A stretch of 64,000 nucleotides of DNA, taken from contig JAJFZO010000344.1 in assembly GCA_021397835.1 (NCBI GenBank), positions 7,378,001 to 7,442,000 of the forward strand, given 5' to 3'. The position numbers and the translations under genes are program-made. This DNA comes from Moringa oleifera. Taxonomy: Eukaryota; Streptophyta; Magnoliopsida; Brassicales; Moringaceae. The notes below the pieces were generated by a model. The model worked only from the letters and a program-made list of their open reading frames with translations, ran no database searches and had not been told where the DNA came from. Positions 1 to 10,259 of the stretch are shown here, one piece after another; positions within the stretch are counted from its first letter, which is position 1, and every line of letters starts with the position of its first letter.

Positions 1-155
1 AAAGGTATTAGCTGCAAGAAAGACCTCTATGGATGACGGGCAAAGTGTAAATTGATTAGTATCCCCTACAGAGATCTGCTCATCTGTTCTTCAAGTGGCC
101 ATGCTGTTGTATAATTCATTTGTGTTATATTAATTGAAATCGTGGGTCACTATAG

Positions 156-1309
156 GTAACAAGGAGTGTTGATACTGAGCGTGGGCAGCTAAGTGCACAG
201 GAAAAGAACACCGTTGAAGCAATTGTGAAAGCAAGGTAATAATGTTTGTGGCTTGTTTCTTTAGCGATATTTTCTTCTCCTTGTTGAAATTACAATATGA
301 TTTTGCAATGTGGTCGCAAATTCGCAGTGAGTACCCATTGTCGATAATATTAGTTGGGGTTGGAGATGGGCCTTGGGACATGATGAAGGAATTCGATGAT
401 AACATCCCTGCTCGAGCATTTGATAATTTCCAGGCAAGTATAAGGAGGCAACATCTCTGCTTTTCTGTCTTTTAGTTTGTGGATGCCTTTATCTTCTTTT
501 TGGCCAGTGATTAATTCAGAAAGTACGTTTTCTTTTCTCTCCCTTTCTAGTTTGTAAATTTTACAGATATCATGTCAAAGAATGTCGACAGGTCAAGAAA
601 AGAAGCGGAATTTGCTCTTTCAGCTTTGATGGAAATACCTTCTCAGTATAAAGCAACACTTGAGCTTAATCTATTGGGGTAACAACTCGTGATCTTCTGA
701 GTATGTGAGGTTTGTGATATTACGGTCAGGGAAAAAAAGTTCATTGCAGTTCTTTTTCCTTTTCATAATTAGAGCTTGTAAAGGGAAGGCCATCGACAGA
801 GTTTCTCTTCCCCCTCCACTCTATAATCCAGCTGCTTCTTTCAGCAATCCTAAACCTTCTCAGTCAAGCAGTTTCAGTCCAAGTGCACCTTCTTCTGGTA
901 GACATGAGAGGAGTGTTGGCTCCGCTCCCCCTGCGAGTTCTGCTTCTGATAATCATGTACATGCACTGCTCTCATTCTACTGAACCCAAAATTCTAGTGT
1001 TAAAATAATGGACCTCATCTGTTAGTGTAAGATTACTTCATGATGTCTAAGGTTTAAAATTTTCCTTTACTGTGAACATGACAGTTGTGTCCTATTTGCC
1101 TTACTGATCCGAAAGATATGGCTTTTGGGTGTGGACATCAGGTAATGTTATTTTGCATCTCTCTGTCTCTTCTTCTCGGAGCTTGGATGGAAGAATGCAT
1201 TTCTAAATGAGCTTTTATTTATTTGCAGACTTGCTGCGAGTGTGGACAAGATCTGCAGTTATGCCCTATTTGTCGCAGCAGCATTGATACCAGAATAAAA
1301 CTCTATTAA
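156..1309 (+). CDS. RGLG: RGLG-type RING E3 ubiquitin ligase, 3' part (5' end outside window)
   Basis: Six exons can be joined in frame: 156-235, 328-433, 551-678, 773-956, 1085-1141 and 1229-1309. They encode the end of a copine-like von Willebrand A domain ([10 protein letters not shown], then [20 protein letters not shown]), a Ser/Pro-rich linker, and a C-terminal C3HC4 RING that begins [18 protein letters not shown] and ends [15 protein letters not shown]. This architecture is that of plant RGLG ligases, membrane-associated RING E3s that act in auxin, ABA and drought signalling. The N-terminal part, including the myristoylation site, lies upstream of the window. The intron at 434-550 starts with GC instead of GT, and no nearby GT keeps the frame. 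Bases 1-155 look like intron. Family assignment is strong; which paralogue cannot be told. Confidence 0.87.
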
Positions 1310-2137
1310 ATGACATTTTCCTGGCCAAAAATTCATTTCTGCTCCTTACTTCAACTCCGAAGATTATAAAGCAGAGGAAGGGATGCTGTCCATCTGTTCT
1401 GTACATATCTCCTGGTTTTTGGTAATTCATGCGTAAGTTTCTTTATATATTGTCATTTTGATGAGCTATACATTGCTATCATCTTATTGACATTATCTTC
1501 CAGCCAGAAAAAATCAACCTTGTTTCCATGGGATTATTGTGAAGCTTCCTTAAGCTATAAGCTGTTACATTCTGGTATGATAAATGCTGAAAATATAATA
1601 TGAAGGAGGCAGGGATTCTTGTGCTGAAGACTCAACTAGTGTTGATTTATTGCTTACATCTTTAGCAAATATCTAATTATTGAAGCAGTTTTGGTTCTGA
1701 TTAGGTTAAGGTTAAGTACAGATTTGGTTTACTTAATTCCATGCTAAAGATTCGATATTTGGGAGGAGCTTGTATCTTGAGTTCTGTGCAACCAGTTCCT
1801 GAAATTTGGCAGGCCATGTTAGAAATCCAGATTCTGCAATGCTAGCAGCGTCCCTTGCATGACCCCAGAAAAATTGCAGGTCACAGGAAGTTTCATTCTT
1901 CTTACTCTTCGCAGGACAAGGACAATGACTATCTGCAAGAATAATAGTTTATCTACAATGCTTGTCTGAAAGAATAGTTTACCAACTCAGTTGGATCTTA
2001 AATTCGAAGTTTTAGTGAGCTATTCATGCCTCTTGAATGCATAACTTCCTAATAAAGCAGCTCTAACAAAACACAGCCGTGTATAAAGAAGCACTCTTTC
2101 CCTGTAAATTACAGCAAAAGAGATCCTCTGTCGCAAA
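1310..2137. other. Intergenic: RGLG 3' region and GLOX promoter
   Basis: No coding region is recognisable. The first few hundred bases are probably the 3' UTR of the RGLG gene. The last part is the upstream region of the oxidase gene. Confidence 0.6.
2082..2087 (+). promoter_or_regulatory. Probable TATA box of the GLOX gene
   Basis: TATAAA lies 51 bases before the ATG at 2138, in a stretch otherwise without a second TATA motif nearby. Transcription would begin about 30 bases downstream, leaving a short leader. This is inferred from motif and spacing only. Confidence 0.45.
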
Positions 2138-3829
2138 ATGACAGACCAGGGACTGATGCAGCTCGTGATAAGCTTGATTATTATCTTGTTACTGCATTCT
2201 GTTGGGTTTTTAGATGCTGTTGGAGGATCACCTGGAGGAAGGCAAGGGAAATGGCAGCTTCTGCTGAACAACACCGGCGTGGTGCCTATGCACATGGCTT
2301 TAACACATCACAACACTGTTGTTATGTTTGATCAAACTGGTGAAGGCGAGTCTAGGTACCCACTTCGTCGACGATATAATGGAACAAGATGCAAAGGCAC
2401 CCGTAGAGATTTAGAAGATTGGTCCTGTTATGCTCACTCGGTTGAGTATGACATTTTCGGCAACAAAATTAGGCCTCTAAGGCTTGATACAGATCCCTGG
2501 TGCTCCTCTGGTGCTTTCCTGAGCAATGGAACTCTTATTCAGACAGGAGGATACCATAAAGGATCTCGAAGAATCAGATACTTCAGGCCTTGCGGTAATG
2601 TGCAGTGTGACTGGAAGCAGTCAAGGAGGTTGCTGTCTGATGAACGTTGGTATTCTTCCAATCAAGTACTGCCTGAGCATGATCAAGTTATCGTTGTTGG
2701 TGGCAGGAGAGTCTTCACTTACGAATTTGTACCTAAGCTATCATCTGGTGCTAAGCCTGTTGATCTTCCATTTTTGCATCAGACAAATGACAGAGATGCT
2801 GGAGGGAACAACCTGTATCCCTTCCTTCACCTTTCCTCAGATGGCAATCTTTTCATTTTTGCCAACAGGCATTCAATCCTCTTCAATTACAAGCAAAACA
2901 AGGTTGTAAAGACCTTTCCTCAGATTCCAGGAGGTGGCTCAAGAAACTACCCAAGCTCTGGTTCATCAGTAATTCTCCCTTTGGACCACCAAAACAGGTT
3001 CCAAAAAGTTGAGATCATGGTGTGCGGAGGTGCAGCTTCAGGAGCTTACAAAGCCAGCGAAAGAGGAAGATTCTTGAAAGGACTGAGCTCCTGTGGTAGA
3101 ATGGTGATCACAGGGAACAAACACAAGTGGAACATGGAACACATGCCTGGACCCCGACTGATGCACGACATGTTAATCCTCCCAACAGGCCATGTTTTGA
3201 TCATCAACGGTGCCAAAAATGGCTGTGCTGGCTGGAACAAAGCAGCAAATGCTTCTCTCCAGCCTTTCCTCTACAAACCAAAGGGCATGCTAGGCCGGCG
3301 ATTCTCAGTCCTGAAGTCCACCAAGATAGCCAGAATGTATCACTCATCAGCTATTCTTTTACCAGATGGGAGAGTCCTAATTGGTGGTAGCAATCCTAAC
3401 AACAGGTACACTTACAGCAATGTTGCTTACCCAACTGAACTAAGGTTACAAGCCTTTGTCCCCAACTACATGGATCGGCAACACCATGAATACAGGCCTA
3501 GTAATGTGTCCATAAGCTATAATAGCAGCAACAATGGAGTTAGATACAGGGAGGTGTTCACAGTGGGGTTCTGGCTGGGGAGGAAGCCTAGTCATCTAAT
3601 CAAATTCACTGCATATGCACCCCCGTTCAGTACACACTCCATTTCGATGAATCAGAGGATGCTGGTTCTGAGTTGCAGGAGCCTGGTGAGGGATAAGGGT
3701 GGATGGATTAGTGCTATTCTGGAGGCTCCTCCATCACCCAATGTTGCCCCTCCCGGTTATTATCTGCTTACAGTTCTGAATGAGGGCATACCTAGCATAT
3801 CTCAGTGGCTCAGGGTCATGCATGTTTGA
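2138..3829 (+). CDS. GLOX: Aldehyde/glyoxal oxidase (GLOX), copper-radical oxidase, intronless
   Basis: This 563-residue protein has a hydrophobic signal segment (about residues 7-24), a glyoxal-oxidase N-terminal beta-propeller region (about 45-430) and a galactose-oxidase-like C-terminal domain (about 440-560). The residues of a galactose-oxidase-type copper site are in their expected contexts: Cys122 (PWCSSG) and Tyr172 (RWYSSN), the pair that forms the thioether radical cofactor, Tyr401-His402 (ARMYHSSA), and His500 (FSTHSIS). The family oxidises aldehydes to acids with release of hydrogen peroxide, in the cell wall or extracellular space; plant members are linked to pollen/tapetum development and disease resistance. 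The second Met (residue 7) would give a tidier signal peptide. The gene has no introns and looks intact. Confidence 0.93.
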   Translation: MTDQGLMQLVISLIIILLLHSVGFLDAVGGSPGGRQGKWQLLLNNTGVVPMHMALTHHNTVVMFDQTGEGESRYPLRRRYNGTRCKGTRRDLEDWSCYAHSVEYDIFGNKIRPLRLDTDPWCSSGAFLSNGTLIQTGGYHKGSRRIRYFRPCGNVQCDWKQSRRLLSDERWYSSNQVLPEHDQVIVVGGRRVFTYEFVPKLSSGAKPVDLPFLHQTNDRDAGGNNLYPFLHLSSDGNLFIFANRHSILFNYKQNKVVKTFPQIPGGGSRNYPSSGSSVILPLDHQNRFQKVEIMVCGGAASGAYKASERGRFLKGLSSCGRMVITGNKHKWNMEHMPGPRLMHDMLILPTGHVLIINGAKNGCAGWNKAANASLQPFLYKPKGMLGRRFSVLKSTKIARMYHSSAILLPDGRVLIGGSNPNNRYTYSNVAYPTELRLQAFVPNYMDRQHHEYRPSNVSISYNSSNNGVRYREVFTVGFWLGRKPSHLIKFTAYAPPFSTHSISMNQRMLVLSCRSLVRDKGGWISAILEAPPSPNVAPPGYYLLTVLNEGIPSISQWLRVMHV

Positions 3830-4372
3830 TCCTGTTTATCGTAGGGTTTTCTTTGTCTCCTAGAAAATTTCAGATAGGGAATGAAAAATACTTCTTATAA
3901 ATGAAAATGATATGGCAATTAACAGCAGCATAAAGTAAATATACCCATGCAAATATTGAATGCAAGACACAAGGGAACCCTTACATTACCTAACAGCCTT
4001 ATCCCAATTCAATTCTCAATAAAATACTTGGACCCAACTAATCAGATAATTAACTTTTAATTATCAGTGAAAACTTTTATAGGGTTAAATCTATGACATT
4101 CACATCCTTAATAATGATATTTCAAATGCATAGCAGTGTTCTTGATAGTCTCAAATCAACCACCATTACCAAAAAATTCCAGCTCCTTTAGTAGTCTTTA
4201 TTGCAGTCTACTGGTTTCTCTATCTTTTTTGTATTTCATTACACAGCCAAGAAAAAGAACAAACAAAGCCATGATCTGATCCTGTCCATGTATAAGAAAA
4301 GCCAAAGCCACCACACAAATCCATGTCTGTTAGCTCTATGCACTGAGAGGCTCATTTCTGGTTACCTCTGAA
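3830..4372. other. Intergenic, no gene seen
   Basis: Moderately AT-rich. It probably holds the oxidase 3' UTR followed by the promoter of the small downstream ORF. No coding or repeat structure was recognised. Confidence 0.5.
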
Positions 4373-4723
4373 ATGGGTTCTGTATTGAAGTTCCCTTATC
4401 ACAGGCTGAGAAACGATGGAGTATTCAATGAAGAAGCCGAAGAGAGATCCCTCAGGAGGATTGGAAGGTTGTCCAGGCTTAGGAGGTTTGCCATTAGAAA
4501 TGGCCCTAAACTTATGGTTTCAGGCTTGATAAGGTTCTTGAAAAACAGACCAAGGTTTTCCTATAGAGTCAAAGTTCTGTGGGGTAAGGCTTTGAAGAGG
4601 TTGAAGAATGGCCATGCTCATATGAACGACCTTTTTGGTGGAAATTTCCTGGTTATGCAAGTGAACCCTACTCGTTTCACATGCGGGATGAGACCTTTTA
4701 TGGGTCATAGCCTCCATGGATAA
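4373..4723 (+). CDS. Small basic protein of unknown function (116 aa)
   Basis: One uninterrupted frame starts MGSVLKFPYHRLRNDG and is strongly basic, with many Arg and Lys residues (RSLRRIGRLSRLRR near residues 25-38, KVLWGKALKRLKNG near 67-80). It ends in a segment rich in Gly and aromatic residues, HSLHG at the C-terminus. There is no signal peptide or membrane segment. Codon use resembles the neighbouring genes, and an AATAAA-like element follows near 4927, so a real small gene is plausible. I do not recognise a family. The N-terminal Met-Gly with basic residues could suit membrane association, but that is a guess. It could also be a chance ORF. Confidence 0.5.
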   Translation: MGSVLKFPYHRLRNDGVFNEEAEERSLRRIGRLSRLRRFAIRNGPKLMVSGLIRFLKNRPRFSYRVKVLWGKALKRLKNGHAHMNDLFGGNFLVMQVNPTRFTCGMRPFMGHSLHG

Positions 4724-5590
4724 GCTCTCTGCAGAACTGCTTGAAGGGTTAAACTTGATTGAATCACTTGATGTAAGGTTTTATATATGATGCTTAGAAA
4801 CTACAAGATGGGTGTTTGTAATACATCTTCTGGTCTCTGGCCAAGTAGATTTGTGGCTCTTGATGATTATTCAAGAGCCAGAGCTTTACCAGGATGATTG
4901 TAAAGCTCTGCACTTTGCCAACTTCTAATAAATCTTCTGTTCTCCTCTGAGTGGCAAGTTTATTGTTTGTTTCAGTAACTGCATTCTTGAAACTCGCCCT
5001 AGTCAGCCTGGAAGGAAAACAGCCACCAGTGTCTCAAATGGCCTGCCTGGAAGACTGACAGAGTTCAAAATAAAGGAAAGGATGATGACCTTCAGCTTCA
5101 AATCCCACTCATAGCCACGTTAGTTGGTCTGCTTGTCCCAATCCGTCTCGAATCTCCCAGATTTTACTATCATTTTATAATTCCTCCTGCTGATCTCATC
5201 CTATGAGCAAACATTCAGGAGATTTCCAGCTTCATTGTCACTACTTCCTTTGACCGACAATGCACAAACTTAAAAAAATAGCCAAGCGAGTTTGGTGAAG
5301 CTTTAATATACAAATTTACTACTAAATAATGTTCAGTCAACAATAAATGACAGATTTAGTTGGTAAACATTGTCAAGGGATCGGCTTTGTTAATGTATAT
5401 TTCCTTCCTGCACGGTAGCATCTCTCTTCTCTCTTCTTCTTCTTCTTCTTGGTATACGCTTGACACTGTTATCTCTAGCCATCTTTGGAAGCCTTTGTGG
5501 GTCTCTTTGATCAAAACAACAGGAGTTCTGTTCGTGTCTAAAGTCGTCTATCCTCGTTGTTTGAGAATTCACCCCGATTGATTGATAGAG
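4724..5590. other. Intergenic: 3' region of small ORF and upstream region of the galactosyltransferase gene
   Basis: No gene is recognisable. A CT-rich stretch near 5421-5450 is typical of a plant 5' leader. The last ~200 bases are probably 5' UTR of the following gene. Confidence 0.5.
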
Positions 5591-8500
5591 ATGACCATCA
5601 CTATAATGCCTAGCGTCAATGGCTGCAGCGTCATGGTGAGAGACAAGGTGGTTTTGAGAGGAGTTCCAAAAAATGTCGTCATTTCTCCGGCGAGCTCGGC
5701 GTCAGCTTTCCTCGGTGCAACTTCAACGATTCCAAGTTCTCGCCATGTTTTCAGTCTCGGAGTTCTCGAGTGAGTTTCCCCTTTCGTTTATGTTAATTGT
5801 TGCGATGTCAAATGGGTATTCTGGAGTTCTGTGGCAAGAGCGCCTGGGCTTGGACCCAAGTTGCTTTTAGATTTCTGATTCTTCTCTTAAGAGTTTGATT
5901 TTGATTACATTTCACCGTTACAGGGGATACAAGTTCTTGTCTCTCTTCAGGTTCAAAATCTGGTGGATGCAACCCCTGGTAGGGAAATCTGGAAGAGAAA
6001 TTCCCATGGAGACTCAAATGCTCCTAATAGAAGTAAGAGAAGACTCCGCCCTGCACAATGTCACCTCCTCTGATGCAGCTACCGGAAACACTTTCTACTT
6101 TTTCTTCTTGCCCGCGTTGGATGGCAATTTCAGGACATCTTTGCAAGGGTCTCCTGCAAATGAGCTCCAATTCTGTGTCGAAAGTGGTGAGTTGCGGGTC
6201 CCACAGGTTTGTTCTTGCAGAGTCTATATAGCATATATACCAGTTAGTTCTTACCAGTTTAGATTCTGTTGTTCTTTCTTCAGGAGATGTTGCTGTGCAA
6301 ACCTCCCAAATACTGGAAGGGATACTTGTAAATGCTGGGGATAACCCATTTGAGCTCATCCAGAATTCTGTAAAGTAGATTTCACAACATAAATTTTTAA
6401 TTTTCTCCTTAGGAAACCGAAGATTGTCTAATGCAGACTTGTTTCTTTGTACTAATTTGTACAGAATTCTGGAGAAGCACAAGGGAACTTTTGCTCATCT
6501 TGATAACAAGAGGGTGATAAACTCAATCCATACGTGAATCATTCATTAAAATGTCTTCGGATTAACAGAATTGTTATACTTTCATGACAGATTCCTGACC
6601 ATTTGGACTGGTTTGGTTGGTGCACTTGGGATGCTTTCTATTGGGATGTTAATCCACAAGGAATCATAGAGGGCCTTCAGAGGTATGAGAGCTCATCCAT
6701 ACTGATTTCATTTGGTTACATGAAGGCAAGGTTCGTCAGTTCATACCTTATGTAAACAGCATATGGTCAGTGATGTTTCTTCTGCTTGGTTTTCCTGAAC
6801 AGTTTCTGTGATGGAGGTTGTTTGCCAAAATTTCTAATAATTGATGATGGATGGCAAGAAGTTGGACATGATTTCCATGAAGAAGGTCAGCCCTCCTTGG
6901 AAGAGACACAGTGAGTCGTTCTCCTGAAACTTTCTGATTATTTTCCTTCCAGTTTTCTTTGCAAACTTATTTGGCTTGCTTCTTTTACCTGCAAACAGGT
7001 TTGCATACAGATTGGCAGACATCAAAGAGAACAGTAAGTTCAGAAGTTCAGGCTCAGATTGTACATATGCTGACCTCCAGGAACTTATTCATAGCATCAA
7101 AGAAAAATATTGACTAAAGTAAGGTTTCATATCTGTATTTGGGATTTTGTTTTGGTTTCTTTTGGACTTCCTCATTTTTCAATTTTTGATCAAAAAGATT
7201 CTAAAATTGATGCAGTTATATTTACATCTGGCATGCTTTGATGGGTTATTGGGGAGGGCTTCTCCCATCATCTGAAAAAATGAAGAACTACAATCCAAAG
7301 ATTGTGTATCCAATTCAATCACCTGGTAATGTGGGGAATCTTCGAGACATTGCCATGGACAGCTTGGAGAAAATTGGTGTTGGCCTCATTGAACCCACAA
7401 AAATATTTGATTTCTACAATGATCTCCATAGCTATCTTGCAATCTGTGGTGTGGATGGAGTCAAGGTAGACATTCAAAATTTGGCAGAAACCTTAGGTGC
7501 TGGATATGGTGGGAGGGTGTCATTGACTAGACTGTACCAACAAGCACTGGAGCAATCCGTTAGAAGGAACTTCAAGAACAATAATATAATCTACAGCATG
7601 AGTCACAACACAGACACACTTTACAGGTATTTCTACTACTTTGGTAACAATAAATCTACTTAAATAGTAATGAGACCTGATTTGAGTGATTATGTCTTGG
7701 CAGTTCAAGAGATAGTGCAGTATCAAGAGCATCCGAAGATTTCATGCCAAAAGAGCCAACATTTCAGACCTTACATGTAGCAACTGTTGCTTTTAACAGT
7801 CTTCTTCTGGGAGAAATTGTGGTGCCAGATTGGGACATGTTCCAAGTAAGTGTCTTTCCTTTGAATTGCCTTCACACAATAAGCTTACTTCAGACAGTAA
7901 GTCCATTTGTTTCTTCATTTCAGAGCACACATGGTAGTGCAGAATTCCATGCTGCAGCGAGAGCATTGGGTGGTTGTGCAATATATGTAAGGTGAGCTAC
8001 GCCTGCTGATGATTCATGTTTTACATATCTCAGCTTGAGAAACAAAATTTCTTTCATTAATGATTGAAATACAGCGACAAGCCAGGTGTTCATGATTTCA
8101 AAGTCCTCAGAAAGCTTGTTTTGCCTGATGGATCCATCTTGAGAGCTAGAAATGCTGGTCGTCCTACTCGAGATTGTCTCTTTGAAGACCCTGTCATGGA
8201 TGGAAAAAGGTATGTTACACCTCAGGAGTTTACTCTATTCACTTATGCATTTTCTATTGTAATCACTTTCTTCTTCAATGTCCCTGCAGTCTGCTCAAGA
8301 TTTGGAACTTGAATAAGTTAGCTGGAATTCTTGGTGTCTTCAATTGTCAAGGAGCAGGTAGATGGCCGCTGAAACAAAATGAAGAAGTAACACCAGCACC
8401 TGCATATCTTTCAGGCCACGTGAGTCCCCTTGATGTTGAATTCCTTGAAGATGTTGCTGGTAAAAACTGGAATGGAGAGTGTGCAGTATATGCATTCTAT

Positions 8501-9059
8501 TCAGGTAAGCTTCCCACTTACTTGTCTTCATCAACTCTCTTTGCATCCGAAATCCGAAGATGCATGTCTCTGATTCAACGGGTAAATTGTTTTGCATTGC
8601 AGGATCTCTTTCTAAATTGCCTAAGCATGGGAAGATTGAAGTATCATTGGCTACTCTAAAATGTGAAGTATATACCATATCTCCAATTAGGGTCTGTACC
8701 TTATCCAACTTCAAGTTTCTGCAAATTTTCTTGCTCTCATGTCTAACAAGAAGACTGGAACAATGTATGATCATCAGATTTTCAGTGAGGATATTCTGTT
8801 TGCTCCACTGGGATTGCTTGATATGTACAACTCAGGAGGAGCTGTAGGAGCTATGGACTGCAACACAGATCTTTTAGGATGCAGAATAAGGATCAAAGGA
8901 CATGGATGTGGCCGGTTTGGAGCCTACTCAAGTGTAAGACCCAGGTGTTGTATGGTGGACATGAAAGAAGAGGAATTCACCTACAATGCTGAAGATGGAT
9001 TACTTACAGTTACCCTTCCATGTGAATGCATCACCACGGATATTGAATTCCTATATTGA
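5591..9059 (+). CDS. Galactinol-sucrose galactosyltransferase-like (raffinose synthase / seed imbibition family), interrupted by an in-frame TGA
   Basis: Fourteen exons join in phase: 5591-5769, 5924-6186, 6284-6374, 6465-6513, 6591-6682, 6803-6910, 6999-7118, 7216-7626, 7704-7845, 7924-7991, 8075-8209, 8290-8504, 8603-8691 and 8778-9059. Together they give 747 codons, close to the usual family length. Family signatures include [29 protein letters not shown], the KxD nucleophile region [30 protein letters not shown] and GRPTRDCLF. These GH36 enzymes move galactose from galactinol to sucrose, or act as alkaline alpha-galactosidases. Codon 299 (7111-7113, end of exon 7) is TGA where relatives have Gly in KYGLK, so translation would stop after 298 residues, before the catalytic residues. 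Everything else is intact, so this is a recent null allele, a young pseudogene or a sequencing error. ATG 5591 was chosen because it matches the family N-terminus (MTIT). Confidence 0.88.
7111..7113 (+). other. In-frame stop codon (TGA) within exon 7 of the galactosyltransferase gene
   Basis: The codon after AAA-TAT is TGA, followed by CTA-AA and a normal gtaagg donor. The conserved residue here is Gly, and GGA to TGA is a single G-to-T change. No alternative donor close by would remove it while keeping the frame. Confidence 0.8.
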
Positions 9060-10259
9060 GATGTGTTCTTTGAAGCTGATAGGATTCCAGGAGGAACCTT
9101 GAGGCCTGCTGAGATGAATGGCTCAGTGAAGCAGTGAAATGTGAATTCTTCTAATGGGAAGATCAATCGATCTGCTCCTAATGGGCATGATTTATGTTTT
9201 GATATATGCAACATGAGAGTTGCTGTTGTACTTTCTGATGAATTGAAAGCATTGTTTGGTGTATGGAATTTTAGAGAAATCACTGACATTGGTTCAATTG
9301 GCAAATGCCCTTCATCTGACTGAAGCTGACCATGAATTTGACCCTCCTCAAGTTCATTTGGAACTCAAATTCTCCTGTAAACAAACTTGATGGTTAAGGC
9401 ATAAACAAGCTCAGGAAAGGACACAGGTGCTCAATGATGTCAAATTGAAGCTAACAAATGAGATATCTAACACGGTGATAGTAACTGTGGTAGCCTGTTA
9501 ATGTCAAACACTCACTTTAAGAGGCAGGGATGTAACAGATAAAGCAGAGATATGGAGGCAGAGAGATAAAACTGAAGAACTTAGATTGAGCTTGGAAATA
9601 GATTATGATATTCGAAACTTTGAGTGCCACCAAAATATTTTTTTGGAAAAACAGTGAATGTCCGTGCTGGAGGGTTTTGGCTGTTCTGGAGCCTGTTCCT
9701 GCCCAGAGTCAAGCTCTTGTGTAGTCAAAGACAAAGGTGAAGAATTCATCTGTGATGCTGATAATGGATCACTAACATTCAAATTTCAACAGGAACCCAG
9801 AAAGCGAAAGCTGACATTACCATTAACGTTTTGACATTGCATTTCTTTAGTCTGATTTCAGTTTTTAAGCCGTTGAAACAGTCAATTGGGTTCTTATGGA
9901 TTGAGCTAGTGCGATGAAGAAAGATGAGAGAAGGAGATTGATCCGACTGATACTCCAGTGAAAGTTCAAAAGATGAAAGGAGAGGCAAAAATTCCCATTA
10001 TTATTTGAAAAGAAAATGGAGTTTTGCTGGCACAAAGATGGCCCTTAGATGAAATATCTAAAAGCCCATTAATTATCTGCAGAGCCCATTTCTCTCGGGC
10101 CATTTTGGACCTTCCATTAGCATTTTGTCCCTTCCCTTCGCGGTGAAATTCTTTTTCTCCAGTCTGTCCCTTATCTTCTCACAACTCTCCTCTAAAACCC
10201 TCTTCCTCTCCCTCTCCCTCCTTCCCTCTCTTCCTCTCCTCTCTTTCTGTCCGTCAAAA
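9060..10259. other. Intergenic with decayed galactosyltransferase remnant
   Basis: No intact gene. It contains the degenerate 3'-end copy listed separately, and a CT-rich leader-like stretch (10185-10250) before the CP31 start. Confidence 0.55.
9640..9830 (+). pseudogene. Degenerate duplicate of the galactosyltransferase 3' end
   Basis: Bases 9724-9780 align without gaps to 8955-9011 of the intact last exon. Seen as codons, VKDKGEEFICDADNGSLTF matches [19 protein letters not shown], with AAA, GAA-TTC, GCT, GGA and ACA codons in register. Further upstream (from about 9659) the resemblance to the [11 protein letters not shown] region is weaker and needs frameshifts. No open frame spans the whole fragment. 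It most likely records an old tandem duplication of the gene whose second copy has decayed; the rest of that copy was not recognised. Confidence 0.55.
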
